From contig QQUB01000676.1 in the NCBI GenBank assembly GCA_008501835.1, forward strand, positions 1-6,415: 6,415 nt of DNA, in the 5' to 3' direction. The DNA is from Bacteroidota bacterium. Lineage in GTDB: Bacteria > Bacteroidota > Bacteroidia > Chitinophagales > Saprospiraceae. Under the pieces are notes generated by a model. The model did no database searches, was not told the DNA's origin, and saw only the letters and a list, made by a program, of their open reading frames with translations. A program made the position numbers and the translations under genes. Position 1 is the first letter of the stretch; each line of letters opens with the position of its first letter. Shown in pieces: positions 1-6,287 of this stretch.

Positions 1-1444
1 TTTTTTCATTTATCTCGTTTAAAATCTTAATTCCAAAGGGTTTCAACTGCTCTTCCAACCAGTTTACATCAAATGCCGTTTCTCCAAAAACGGAAAGATT
101 ATGTCCCCTTTTCAGCTTCTTCCTATACAGCGGGATGCTAACCTTTTTAAAAATGAATTTCCGGACCTTCTGGGTCATCTCCGGGTCATTTACATTAAGG
201 AAATTGATAAAACTTGAAGCGGACAAATCCTGCACGTCCGCTTTATTGGTCATTAGCAACTTCAAAAACACAGGCCCTTCCTCCCCGGCAATCCATCCAT
301 TTCGACAGGCTTGTAATACGGAAATCACCATAGGGACCTGGTTCGTTTTTACCAGACCTGACAACCCCTCCAGAGCCTTTAGTTGTAACAATGCTCCCGG
401 ATCTGTCCGGACTGGATTTTTCATCATATTCAACATCTTCAGGGATGTTTTCAGCGGGCCAAAATCATCAGGGACCTCAAGGATATTATTCAAATTAAGA
501 TGCAACATTTTTAACCCGGAGCACTGAAATACGGCTTCAGGAAATTCTTGCAGTTGATTATTCAGTAAATGCAGCACTTCCAGTGTTTCCGGCAAATTAG
601 ATATTACGCTAATTTGATTATCTGATAATTCAAGAAACGTCAAGCGATCACCTCCCTCACTAAAATCAATTTCTTTAAGGTTATTGTGGTTGATATATAA
701 TTTTGACAACCACTGCAATTGATATACGAAGTCCGGTATGGAATTGAATTGGTTTCCCTGCAAAAACAGGCGCTGAATAGTGAAACAATTGCCAAGACTA
801 TCCGGAAGGCTTGAAAGTTTGTTATTTCTCAGGTTAAGGTATGTAAGGGCTGTACAGTTTCCGAGGTCTTTAGTTACGGATTTTATTCTGTTGTTGCCGG
901 CAGAAAGGTTACTCAACTTTCTGCAATTCCCAATAGCGTCCGGGATTTTAGATATTTGATTCCCTCCGACAATCAATTCTCTTAATCGCGGGATTTTCCC
1001 AATGGCCACCGGCAGCGTACGGACCTTGTTTCCATACAATTCCAGCACCTTTAGGTTTTTCAGATTCTGAATGCTCGCAGGGATTTTTGTCAGATCGGTA
1101 TAACTCATATTGAGTTCTTCCAGTTTCTTGAGTTTGGTAATGGATACCGGGATTTCTCCAATTTCATTATTAAAAAGGCTCAGTTTGGTAAGCTCCGGTG
1201 GAAGGTTCTGGAATTCTGCAGTTCCCTGAAACCTGTTAGCACCAAGGTAGAGTTTTTTCAACTGGTCACAGTTTTTCAACCATTCCGGCAACCGGCTAAT
1301 TCGATTTCCTTCCAGGTTCAAACTCACCAGATTTGGCATTCTGCTAACCAGGTCCGGAACCTCCTCAAGTTTATTCCAATTCACCACCCATTCGGTTACC
1401 TGGTCCAACTCCTCATCCGTGATATGTAGTTTGTGAAATCGCAT
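1..1444 (-). CDS. Leucine-rich-repeat protein, C-terminus cut off by window edge
   Basis: This frame is open from an ATG at 1444-1442 to the window edge (481 codons, no stop), so the gene is partial at its 3' end. The first 38 residues lack a signal peptide or membrane segment, which suggests a cytoplasmic protein. Residues 39 to about 350 contain roughly 14 LRRs of about 23 residues, of the form LxxLxLxxNxIxxIPxxI, for example LKVLELYGNKVRTLP at 131-145. Several carry NC or QC near the end of the unit (NC59, NC174, NC197, NC220, QC308). Residues 351-481 are not LRR. The segment at about 443-475 (RGHNLSVFGETAF, then a helix and a GIKI strand) weakly resembles the start of a BRCT-like domain. 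LRR domains bind proteins; the partner here is unknown. GGAG lies 15 nt before the ATG, too far to be a convincing ribosome binding site. The gene is divergent from the protease gene and there is no sign that they share a function. The LRR call is firm; the BRCT suggestion is weak. Confidence 0.93.
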   Translation of the reverse strand, partial: MRFHKLHITDEELDQVTEWVVNWNKLEEVPDLVSRMPNLVSLNLEGNRISRLPEWLKNCDQLKKLYLGANRFQGTAEFQNLPPELTKLSLFNNEIGEIPVSITKLKKLEELNMSYTDLTKIPASIQNLKNLKVLELYGNKVRTLPVAIGKIPRLRELIVGGNQISKIPDAIGNCRKLSNLSAGNNRIKSVTKDLGNCTALTYLNLRNNKLSSLPDSLGNCFTIQRLFLQGNQFNSIPDFVYQLQWLSKLYINHNNLKEIDFSEGGDRLTFLELSDNQISVISNLPETLEVLHLLNNQLQEFPEAVFQCSGLKMLHLNLNNILEVPDDFGPLKTSLKMLNMMKNPVRTDPGALLQLKALEGLSGLVKTNQVPMVISVLQACRNGWIAGEEGPVFLKLLMTNKADVQDLSASSFINFLNVNDPEMTQKVRKFIFKKVSIPLYRKKLKRGHNLSVFGETAFDVNWLEEQLKPFGIKILNEINEK

Positions 1445-1498
1445 TTAGCTTCAATTAATCTCCAAAATAAAAATTCGTCACATCAATCTCAAAAATCT

Positions 1499-1650
1499 AT
1501 TCGGGTATTCGTGACTAACCCAATGCTGTACCAACCTTTCCAGGGTTATCAGGCAGGCTCATGGTTACCTTATTAGTGTAAAATCACCCAAAAGTTCACC
1601 TGTCAATTTGTGTAAATTCCCCAAACACCTCATTCGGATATTCGTGGCTC
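1499..1650. repeat. Cluster of degenerate ATTCGTG-type intergenic repeats
   Basis: Two related units are ATTCGGGTATTCGTGACTA (1499-1517) and ATTCGGATATTCGTGGCTC (1632-1650), which differ at three of 19 positions. Between them are TTAGTGTAAAATC (1573-1585) and AATTTGTGTAAATTCC (1605-1620), which look like drifted forms of the same kind of motif. Sequences of the kind TTAGTGTAAATTCGTGGCTA are, to my knowledge, common between genes in many Bacteroidota genomes. Their function is unclear. Copy number in this genome cannot be judged from the window. Confidence 0.5.
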
Positions 1651-1670
1651 TCCCTCATTCAAAATTCTTT

Positions 1671-1700
1671 TTTGCCATTTGAATTATTTTTATATATTTG
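1671..1700 (+). promoter_or_regulatory. Candidate Bacteroidota promoter for the protease gene
   Basis: TTTG at 1671-1674 and TATATTTG at 1693-1700 are separated by 18 nt. This fits the Bacteroidota housekeeping consensus TTTG, N17-23, TAnnTTTG exactly. Transcription would start near 1707, leaving a leader of about 229 nt before the ATG at 1936. No better match lies closer to the gene. This is a motif match only, in A/T-rich DNA where chance matches occur. Confidence 0.5.
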
Positions 1701-1710
1701 CTTCTGCAAG

Positions 1711-1718
1711 CAAAACTA
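1711..1718 (-). promoter_or_regulatory. Weak candidate -7 box for the LRR gene
   Basis: Read on the minus strand this is TAGTTTTG, a match to TAnnTTTG. The nearest upstream TTG (complement of 1743-1745) lies 24 nt away, slightly beyond the usual spacing. Transcription would start near 1704 and give a leader of about 260 nt for the LRR gene. The box lies partly within the dyad 1697-1714, so its resemblance to a promoter may simply be the mirror image of the plus-strand box. Confidence 0.22.
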
Positions 1719-1816
1719 GCCTCCAAACTTTAGCTCTCTCTACAACCAACGGCAAAATATTTGCCTATTGCTAATTTTCTAGACTACACAACTTTTGTCA
1801 ACAAACTTTAACCCCC

Positions 1817-1849
1817 AGAGAAGTGAATTGACCTCTTCTCTCTTTTTTT
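1817..1849 (+). terminator. Terminator-like hairpin inside the protease leader
   Basis: AGAGAAG (1817-1823) pairs with CTTCTCT (1835-1841) across an 11-nt loop. A single C follows and then seven T residues (1843-1849). The arrangement resembles an intrinsic terminator, although the stem is only 7 bp and moderately A/T-rich. It lies between the candidate transcription start near 1707 and the start codon at 1936. It could therefore act as an attenuator or as the end of a short leader RNA of about 140 nt. It could also be an incidental structure. Confidence 0.35.
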
Positions 1850-1935
1850 CAAATTTTCACATTTAGACTGTAAGGTAAAATGCCACCTGTACAGCTGGAA
1901 GATATTTTTCTAATTTCTAAAAACCATAATTTAGT

Positions 1936-4662
1936 ATGAAATTTACACCTTTCTTATCTCTATTGCTGATCTTTCTGGCAATATCTCTGCAAACAAATGC
2001 CCAACAAAATGATGTCGTACGGTGCTACACCACTGAGGCGGACGCACAACTCAGAGCACTACACCCTGAATTGGGTACCCTTGAAGATTTTGAAGCCTGG
2101 CTGGAGCCTTTGGTACGTGATTATCATGAAAATGGTTCTTTCAGAGCAGTTTCCACCGTTCCTGTAATTTTCCACATCATACACAACGGAGAAGCGGTAG
2201 GGTCAGGAGACAACTTATCTGCTACATACGTCAATGCGCAGATTACTCAATTAAATAACGATTTTCGTAAGATCGCCGGCACATCCGGGGATAACTCTCA
2301 TCCTGCCGGTGCAGATACGGAAATCGAATTCTGTGCTGCAACCATAAATCCCTCCGGCGCCACACTTACCGAACCTGGAATCAACCGTATAAACCGCAAT
2401 TCAATGGGTTGGTCGGCACCTCCATACGGAACCTGCACCGGTGGATTTAACGATGCTTATATCGAAGGAACTATCAAGCCACAATCTCAGTGGAATCCTG
2501 ATGACTACCTGAATATCTGGGTAATGGATATTAATTGTGGAATTCTGGGGTATGCCCAGTTCCCAAGCTCTTCAGGTCTTGGAGGATTAAACACCAATGG
2601 TGGCGCTGCCAATACGGACGGTGTAGTTTTGCTTACATCCTCTGTTGGAAGTACTACAACACCAAACCCGGCAGGAGGCTCCTACAACCAGGGCCGTACC
2701 GGAACGCACGAAATCGGTCACTTCTTTGGTCTTCGTCACATTTGGGGAGATGGCACCTGTGGCGTGGATGATTATTGTGCGGATACTCCTGAATCAGACG
2801 CAGCCAACTATGGATGCCCAACAGGACACGTTTCCTGCAGCTCTACAGATATGGTTGAGAATTATATGGATTATACAGACGACAGCTGTATGAATATCTT
2901 CACCAATGACCAAAAAGCACGAATTCAAACAGTAATGGCCAACAGCCCACGCCGTGGCTCGCTTGCCACCTCAGGTGCCTGCGGTTCTGGCGGCGGTGGA
3001 GGCGGTTGTGCTTCCACAGTTTCATCCTTCCCATATAGCGAAGGATTCGAAAGCAGCTTCGGCTTGTGGACCCAGGAAAGCGGCGACGATTTTGACTGGT
3101 CAAGAAATTCGGGAGGCACGCCTTCCAGCAATACCGGACCTTCTTCTGCTGCTGCAGGATCATGGTATGTTTACATGGAGTCTTCCAGTCCTAATTATTC
3201 CAACAAAAACTCTATTCTCAACAGCCCATGTTTTGACCTGAGTGGAGAGAGCAGTGCCAGCCTTACGTTCCAGTATCACATGTATGGAGCTACTGCAATG
3301 GGAAGCCTTAGCCTGGAAGCAAGAACTTCTGGTGGTACCTGGTCTACCGTTTGGTCCAGATCAGGCAACCAGGGTAACAGCTGGCTTACAGCCAATGTTG
3401 ACTTGAGCGCCTATGCCGGTTCAACAATGGAATTGCGTTTCAACGGAACAACAGGAACGACCTGGCAAGGTGATATGGCTGTTGATGACCTTACCCTTTC
3501 CACTACCGGTGGCGGTGGAGGCGGCGGTGGTTGCACCGGCGGTATTTCCTCCTTACCATATAGCGAAGGGTTTGAAAGCAGCTTTGGTCTCTGGACACAG
3601 GATAGCGGAGATGATTTTGACTGGACGAGAAGATCCGGTGGAACGCCTTCAAGCAATACAGGACCATCTTCAGCAGCTGAAGGTTCCTGGTACGCTTATA
3701 TGGAATCTTCCACCCCTAATTATTCCACCAAAACAGCCATCCTCAATAGCCCTTGTATGGACTTGACCGGGGAAAGCACGGTTAATTTCAGCTTCCAGTA
3801 CCACATGTATGGTTCAACGGCCATGGGTAACCTCGTACTTCAGGCAAGAACAGGCGGAGGAGCCTGGTCGAATGTATGGTCTGAGTCCGGAAACCAGGGC
3901 AATAGCTGGCTCACTGCCAATGTAGACTTATCAACCTATGCCGGAGATGACAATGTAGAACTGCGATTCTTCGGTACTACGGGGACAACCTGGCAGGGTG
4001 ATATGGCCATTGATGACCTCAGCATCTCTACTTCCGGCGGCGGAGGCGGTGGTGGTTGCACCGATGTTACCGTAACCATCACTCTCGACAACTATCCTGA
4101 AGAAACGAGCTGGGCAATTGTCAATAGCGGCGGAACAACTGTAGCCTCCGGAGGAACTTACGGTTCTCAACCTGATGGCTCTACCGTACAGGCAACCAAC
4201 TGTCTACCTGATGGCTGTTACGACTTCATCATTTACGATTCCTATGGAGATGGTATTTGCTGTAGTTATGGTAATGGCTCTTACACAGTAACTGCCGGAG
4301 GCAGCACTGTAGCTTCAGGTGGATCATTCGGTTCTTCTGAAACGACCAATTTCTGTCTGAGCGGCGGAACCCGTATCGGACAAAGTACCGTTGAATCAAC
4401 TGTTTCAAAAGAGTCACTGAACTGCTTCCCTAACCCTGCACGCGATGTATTAAACATCAATTACGAAAGTAAGATTGACGGTCAGGTAACTTTGAAGGTA
4501 ATGAACCTCGTAGGACTGGTGATTAGCAGTAACGACCTTTATGTAACTAAAGGAGAAAATACTCACGCTTTGGACTTGAATCAAATGGCTACAGGAACTT
4601 ATATCATAGTCATGGAAAATGAAGAAAGTCGCGTTTCACAACGCTTCATCATCATTGACTAA
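1936..4662 (+). CDS. Secreted M43-family zinc metalloprotease with tandem MAM domains and T9SS tail
   Basis: This 908-residue protein is predicted to hydrolyse peptide bonds outside the cell; its substrate is unknown. A signal peptide covers residues 1 to about 22 (hydrophobic stretch ending near TNAQ). A propeptide of about 50 residues has RC at 29-30, a possible cysteine switch. The catalytic domain (about 73-349) has the zinc motif HEIGHFFGLRH at 258-268, with ligands H258, H262 and H268 and general base E259, and a Met-turn at NYMDY (M311), as in cytophagalysins and pappalysins. Two MAM-like domains follow (about 358-524 and 533-700), about 80% identical to each other. Runs of 6, 8 and 7 glycines (352-357, 525-532, 701-707) separate the modules. 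A cysteine-rich domain at 708-807 contains DSYGDGICC (768-776). Residues 827-908 form a type A T9SS sorting domain with FPNP at 831-834. The ATG directly precedes the signal peptide and no better start exists. The gene appears to be transcribed alone and ends at a strong terminator. Confidence 0.95.
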   Translation: MKFTPFLSLLLIFLAISLQTNAQQNDVVRCYTTEADAQLRALHPELGTLEDFEAWLEPLVRDYHENGSFRAVSTVPVIFHIIHNGEAVGSGDNLSATYVNAQITQLNNDFRKIAGTSGDNSHPAGADTEIEFCAATINPSGATLTEPGINRINRNSMGWSAPPYGTCTGGFNDAYIEGTIKPQSQWNPDDYLNIWVMDINCGILGYAQFPSSSGLGGLNTNGGAANTDGVVLLTSSVGSTTTPNPAGGSYNQGRTGTHEIGHFFGLRHIWGDGTCGVDDYCADTPESDAANYGCPTGHVSCSSTDMVENYMDYTDDSCMNIFTNDQKARIQTVMANSPRRGSLATSGACGSGGGGGGCASTVSSFPYSEGFESSFGLWTQESGDDFDWSRNSGGTPSSNTGPSSAAAGSWYVYMESSSPNYSNKNSILNSPCFDLSGESSASLTFQYHMYGATAMGSLSLEARTSGGTWSTVWSRSGNQGNSWLTANVDLSAYAGSTMELRFNGTTGTTWQGDMAVDDLTLSTTGGGGGGGGCTGGISSLPYSEGFESSFGLWTQDSGDDFDWTRRSGGTPSSNTGPSSAAEGSWYAYMESSTPNYSTKTAILNSPCMDLTGESTVNFSFQYHMYGSTAMGNLVLQARTGGGAWSNVWSESGNQGNSWLTANVDLSTYAGDDNVELRFFGTTGTTWQGDMAIDDLSISTSGGGGGGGCTDVTVTITLDNYPEETSWAIVNSGGTTVASGGTYGSQPDGSTVQATNCLPDGCYDFIIYDSYGDGICCSYGNGSYTVTAGGSTVASGGSFGSSETTNFCLSGGTRIGQSTVESTVSKESLNCFPNPARDVLNINYESKIDGQVTLKVMNLVGLVISSNDLYVTKGENTHALDLNQMATGTYIIVMENEESRVSQRFIIID
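3007..3507 (+). repeat. MAM-like domain repeat, copy 1
   Basis: This is the first of two in-frame tandem modules of the protease gene (residues 358-524). It starts with a cysteine after a glycine run and contains GFESSFGLWTQ, DDFDW, GGTPSSNTGPS, NSPCFDL and a closing DMAVDDL. By manual alignment it is about 80% identical in protein to copy 2. The DNA differs mostly at third codon positions, so the duplication is not very recent or has been under selection. MAM domains are beta-sandwich adhesion modules often attached to secreted proteases. Confidence 0.85.
3532..4035 (+). repeat. MAM-like domain repeat, copy 2
   Basis: This second module (residues 533-700) starts 525 nt after copy 1. It has the same landmarks: GFESSFGLWTQ, DDFDW, GGTPSSNTGPS, NSPCMDL and DMAIDDL. 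It has one extra residue near 671-674. A glycine run precedes it and another follows it, so each module is bounded by glycine linkers. Confidence 0.85.
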
Positions 4663-4695
4663 AGCGTTAAAAGTTGAATTAGTATGAAAAAACTT

Positions 4696-4725
4696 GGGCC
4701 CTGCCAAAAGCAGGGCCCTTTTTTT
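4696..4725. terminator. Bidirectional intrinsic terminator between convergent genes
   Basis: GGGCCCTGC (4696-4704) pairs perfectly with GCAGGGCCC (4710-4718) around a CAAAA loop, followed by T7 (4719-4725). This is a strong terminator for the protease gene, 33 nt after its stop. A run of six A residues (4687-4692) lies just before the stem, so on the minus strand the same hairpin is followed, after three nucleotides, by T6. It can therefore also end the convergent transcript. The T tract overlaps the stop codon of the small minus-strand membrane protein. Confidence 0.92.
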
Positions 4726-4897
4726 ATCCTTTCCAAAGGAAATATACTCCAATAGCTGTAAAAATTAAAAACAGCACTGCTTCAACAATGACTCTTGGAT
4801 GGGTGATCTTAATACCCAGTTTTTCCAGATTTACAATCGAATAGATCAAAAACACTAAGGCTACCAAAGCACAGAAAAACAAGAAATAGGGCTTCAT
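4724..4897 (-). CDS. Small two-helix membrane protein, 57 residues
   Basis: I do not recognise the family. From ATG at 4897-4895 the product has 57 residues: a hydrophobic segment at about 4-23, a short charged loop (LEKLGIKITHPR, 25-36) and a second hydrophobic segment at about 37-54 ending in WKG. This predicts a two-helix inner-membrane hairpin. The frame can be extended six codons to a TTG at 4915, but that would overlap the preceding gene by 13 nt. The ATG gives a tidy 5-nt gap after the lipoprotein gene's stop and keeps the hydrophobic segment near the N-terminus, so I prefer it. The close spacing implies co-transcription, and possibly translational coupling, with the lipoprotein gene. 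The stop codon lies in the T tract of the shared terminator. A structural or accessory role next to the lipoprotein is inference only. Confidence 0.7.
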   Translation of the reverse strand: MKPYFLFFCALVALVFLIYSIVNLEKLGIKITHPRVIVEAVLFLIFTAIGVYFLWKG

Positions 4898-4902
4898 AAT
4901 TT

Positions 4903-6213
4903 TTATTTTTTCCAAACAGAAATAACCAAGGGTATTTTATTACGAACCTGAATCATCTCTCTTCTTTCCAGTTGATCATAAGGTTTAGAAAACAGTTCCT
5001 GAGCCTTTTCCTCCCATACCTCATCATACATATTCCTGATCAGGTAGTGTACTTCCAGGTAATCACCAAAATGAGCTTCTCCTTCAGAAATTATCCGGAA
5101 TATCTTGGTTGCAGGATTACCACTACCTATGAGGAACTCTTTTGCTAAACCAGGAATAGTCTCCTTTGACAAAGGCTCTCCATTGAGTTTGAGTACTCCA
5201 TCCTTTTTCACATCAACCACAAAAAGGTTTTCCGGTTTTATAACATATTCTGACTCCCTGACCACCGGTGCCCAGTCAGGTTCTAACTGATGTTTTCTCA
5301 ATTCTGCTAACTCTGCATCAGTTATTATTTCTTTGCGAATACAGGGTCGGCCAAAATATGGATCGCAGTCATTTTCTACAAAAGGAGGAAGTTTAGTATG
5401 CAACTCACTACTGTTTGCAGCCACAAAGACTATCCTTAACCAACCAGCTTTTTTCAAATGATTCAAAAGATAATCAGCTACGAAGTATGGAATTTCATCA
5501 TCTATCTGAAGTCTAAATGTCACACTTCCCAGCCTCGCTTGAGGAAGGCCTGATTTTATTCCCTCCAATACCTCCTGGATATTCCCGAAAGTAAAATCTC
5601 TCTTTCCATTAAAATTGAGTACCATCTGCTTATCAATGCCAGCCAGACGACACTCTTCCAGAAATCCGAGATAAACATCAAAAGTCGGTGGTTTGTCAAT
5701 CGTCCATTCCCTTTTATTCATTGCAATATCCGGCAAATTTTGTCTCATCCCACACCAGTTGGGCACCTGTGGGTTAAAAAAACTACAATCTGATCTTTGG
5801 CAATTTTTTGAGCGTTTTGCTACATAGGTTTTACGGTCCGTAGTTTCGTCCGCGGTCCATAAAATTAGATTTCCGTCTGATCCGAGATCATAATCAAAAT
5901 GAGAAGGCATCACTTCTGAATAAGGAAGGATTTGTTGGTCAACAGAATCAACATTGACATGTAGATTTTTATTTCCCGCCTCAAAGTCCAGAAATAATTG
6001 CCTGTCCTCTGAACCAACCTTTTGAACATCAAAAAAAGCATACTTGTTTTCGGCAACATCTAAGGTAAAGGACAATTCATCTTCCAACTGTTCCCCCTTT
6101 TCATCAGAAAGATATAAATGCCAGTGTCCTGAAATGTCAACAGGTTCCTGTGCACACTGTGAAAAGCAAAGCAAAACTATTGCCCCAATAGCTATTTTTA
6201 AAAATCGTAGCAT
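4903..6213 (-). CDS. Lipoprotein with two ExbD/TolR-like domains, no ExbD membrane helix
   Basis: The product has 436 residues. The N-terminus is a lipoprotein signal: basic start, hydrophobic 6-17, and lipobox-like FSQC with lipidated C20. Residues 26-135 form a beta-rich domain starting SGHWHLY, loosely like lipocalin-type domains. Cysteines cluster at 138, 143 and 154. Residues about 194-265 have the strand-helix-strand-helix-strand order of the ExbD/TolR periplasmic fold (TFRLQIDDEIPYF at 232-244, LLNHLKKAGWLRIVFVA at 249-265). Residues about 329-433 resemble the C-terminal part of Bacteroidota ExbD proteins: VVDVKKDGVLKLNGEPLS, then DYLEVHYLIRNMYDEVW, KPYDQL and a closing IPLVIS. ExbD normally has one N-terminal membrane helix with an essential Asp and works with ExbB and TonB. 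That helix is absent here, so proton-driven motor function is unlikely. Lipid anchoring places the protein in the outer membrane or on the periplasmic face of the inner membrane. The ATG directly precedes the signal peptide. The lipoprotein call is firm; the ExbD relationship was judged by eye. Confidence 0.85.
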   Translation of the reverse strand: MLRFLKIAIGAIVLLCFSQCAQEPVDISGHWHLYLSDEKGEQLEDELSFTLDVAENKYAFFDVQKVGSEDRQLFLDFEAGNKNLHVNVDSVDQQILPYSEVMPSHFDYDLGSDGNLILWTADETTDRKTYVAKRSKNCQRSDCSFFNPQVPNWCGMRQNLPDIAMNKREWTIDKPPTFDVYLGFLEECRLAGIDKQMVLNFNGKRDFTFGNIQEVLEGIKSGLPQARLGSVTFRLQIDDEIPYFVADYLLNHLKKAGWLRIVFVAANSSELHTKLPPFVENDCDPYFGRPCIRKEIITDAELAELRKHQLEPDWAPVVRESEYVIKPENLFVVDVKKDGVLKLNGEPLSKETIPGLAKEFLIGSGNPATKIFRIISEGEAHFGDYLEVHYLIRNMYDEVWEEKAQELFSKPYDQLERREMIQVRNKIPLVISVWKK

Positions 6214-6287
6214 CTATTATAAATATTTTTTCTGCTGGTGATAGTGCCGGGTTAACATGATTGTAAGAAATGTCTTAATTCCCCATC

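Larger units (their letters stand above)
1445..1935. other. Divergent intergenic region of 491 nt
   Basis: No convincing gene was found on either strand between the LRR gene and the protease gene. The left half (about 1499-1650) contains degenerate ATTCGTG/TTAGTGTAA repeat units. The right half is more A/T-rich. It holds a candidate plus-strand promoter (1671-1700), a weaker minus-strand candidate box (1711-1718), short dyads (1697-1714, 1751-1765, 1794-1805) and a hairpin followed by seven T residues (1817-1849). The last 15 nt before the protease ATG are A/T-rich and have no Shine-Dalgarno motif, as is usual in Bacteroidota. Confidence 0.7.

Noticed and set aside
135..527. Plus-strand open frame of 130 codons
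   Set aside because: It lies opposite the continuous LRR-protein frame, which has strong repeat structure; its own translation shows no recognisable features.
1456..1463. GGAG on the minus strand as a ribosome binding site for the LRR gene
   Set aside because: It is about 15 nt from the ATG, too far for a normal Shine-Dalgarno site, and Bacteroidota generally do not rely on one.
2535..3241. Other-frame open frames over the catalytic and first MAM region, on both strands
   Set aside because: They are shadows of the protease gene; the minus-strand ones contain proline runs that are merely the complement of the poly-glycine codons.
3007..4035. Tandem repeat as a possible CRISPR or mobile element
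   Set aside because: The repeats are in-frame protein modules of about 500 nt inside one gene, without spacers, inverted ends or a transposase.
3411..4417. Other-frame open frames over MAM copy 2 and the cysteine-rich domain
   Set aside because: These too are shadows of the protease gene, and their similarity to the preceding set simply reflects the tandem duplication.
4684..4794. Short plus-strand frame beginning ATGAAAAAACTT after the protease gene
   Set aside because: It reads straight through the terminator hairpin and into DNA that codes for the small membrane protein on the other strand.
4898..4915. Upstream TTG start for the small membrane protein
   Set aside because: It would add six polar or charged residues and overlap the lipoprotein gene by 13 nt, whereas the ATG at 4897 fits a 5-nt gap.
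5105..5290. Plus-strand frame of 61 codons
   Set aside because: It is antisense to the lipoprotein gene and shows no independent evidence.
6044..6241. Plus-strand frame of 65 codons
   Set aside because: It is antisense to the lipoprotein signal peptide and N-terminal domain, with no recognisable content.
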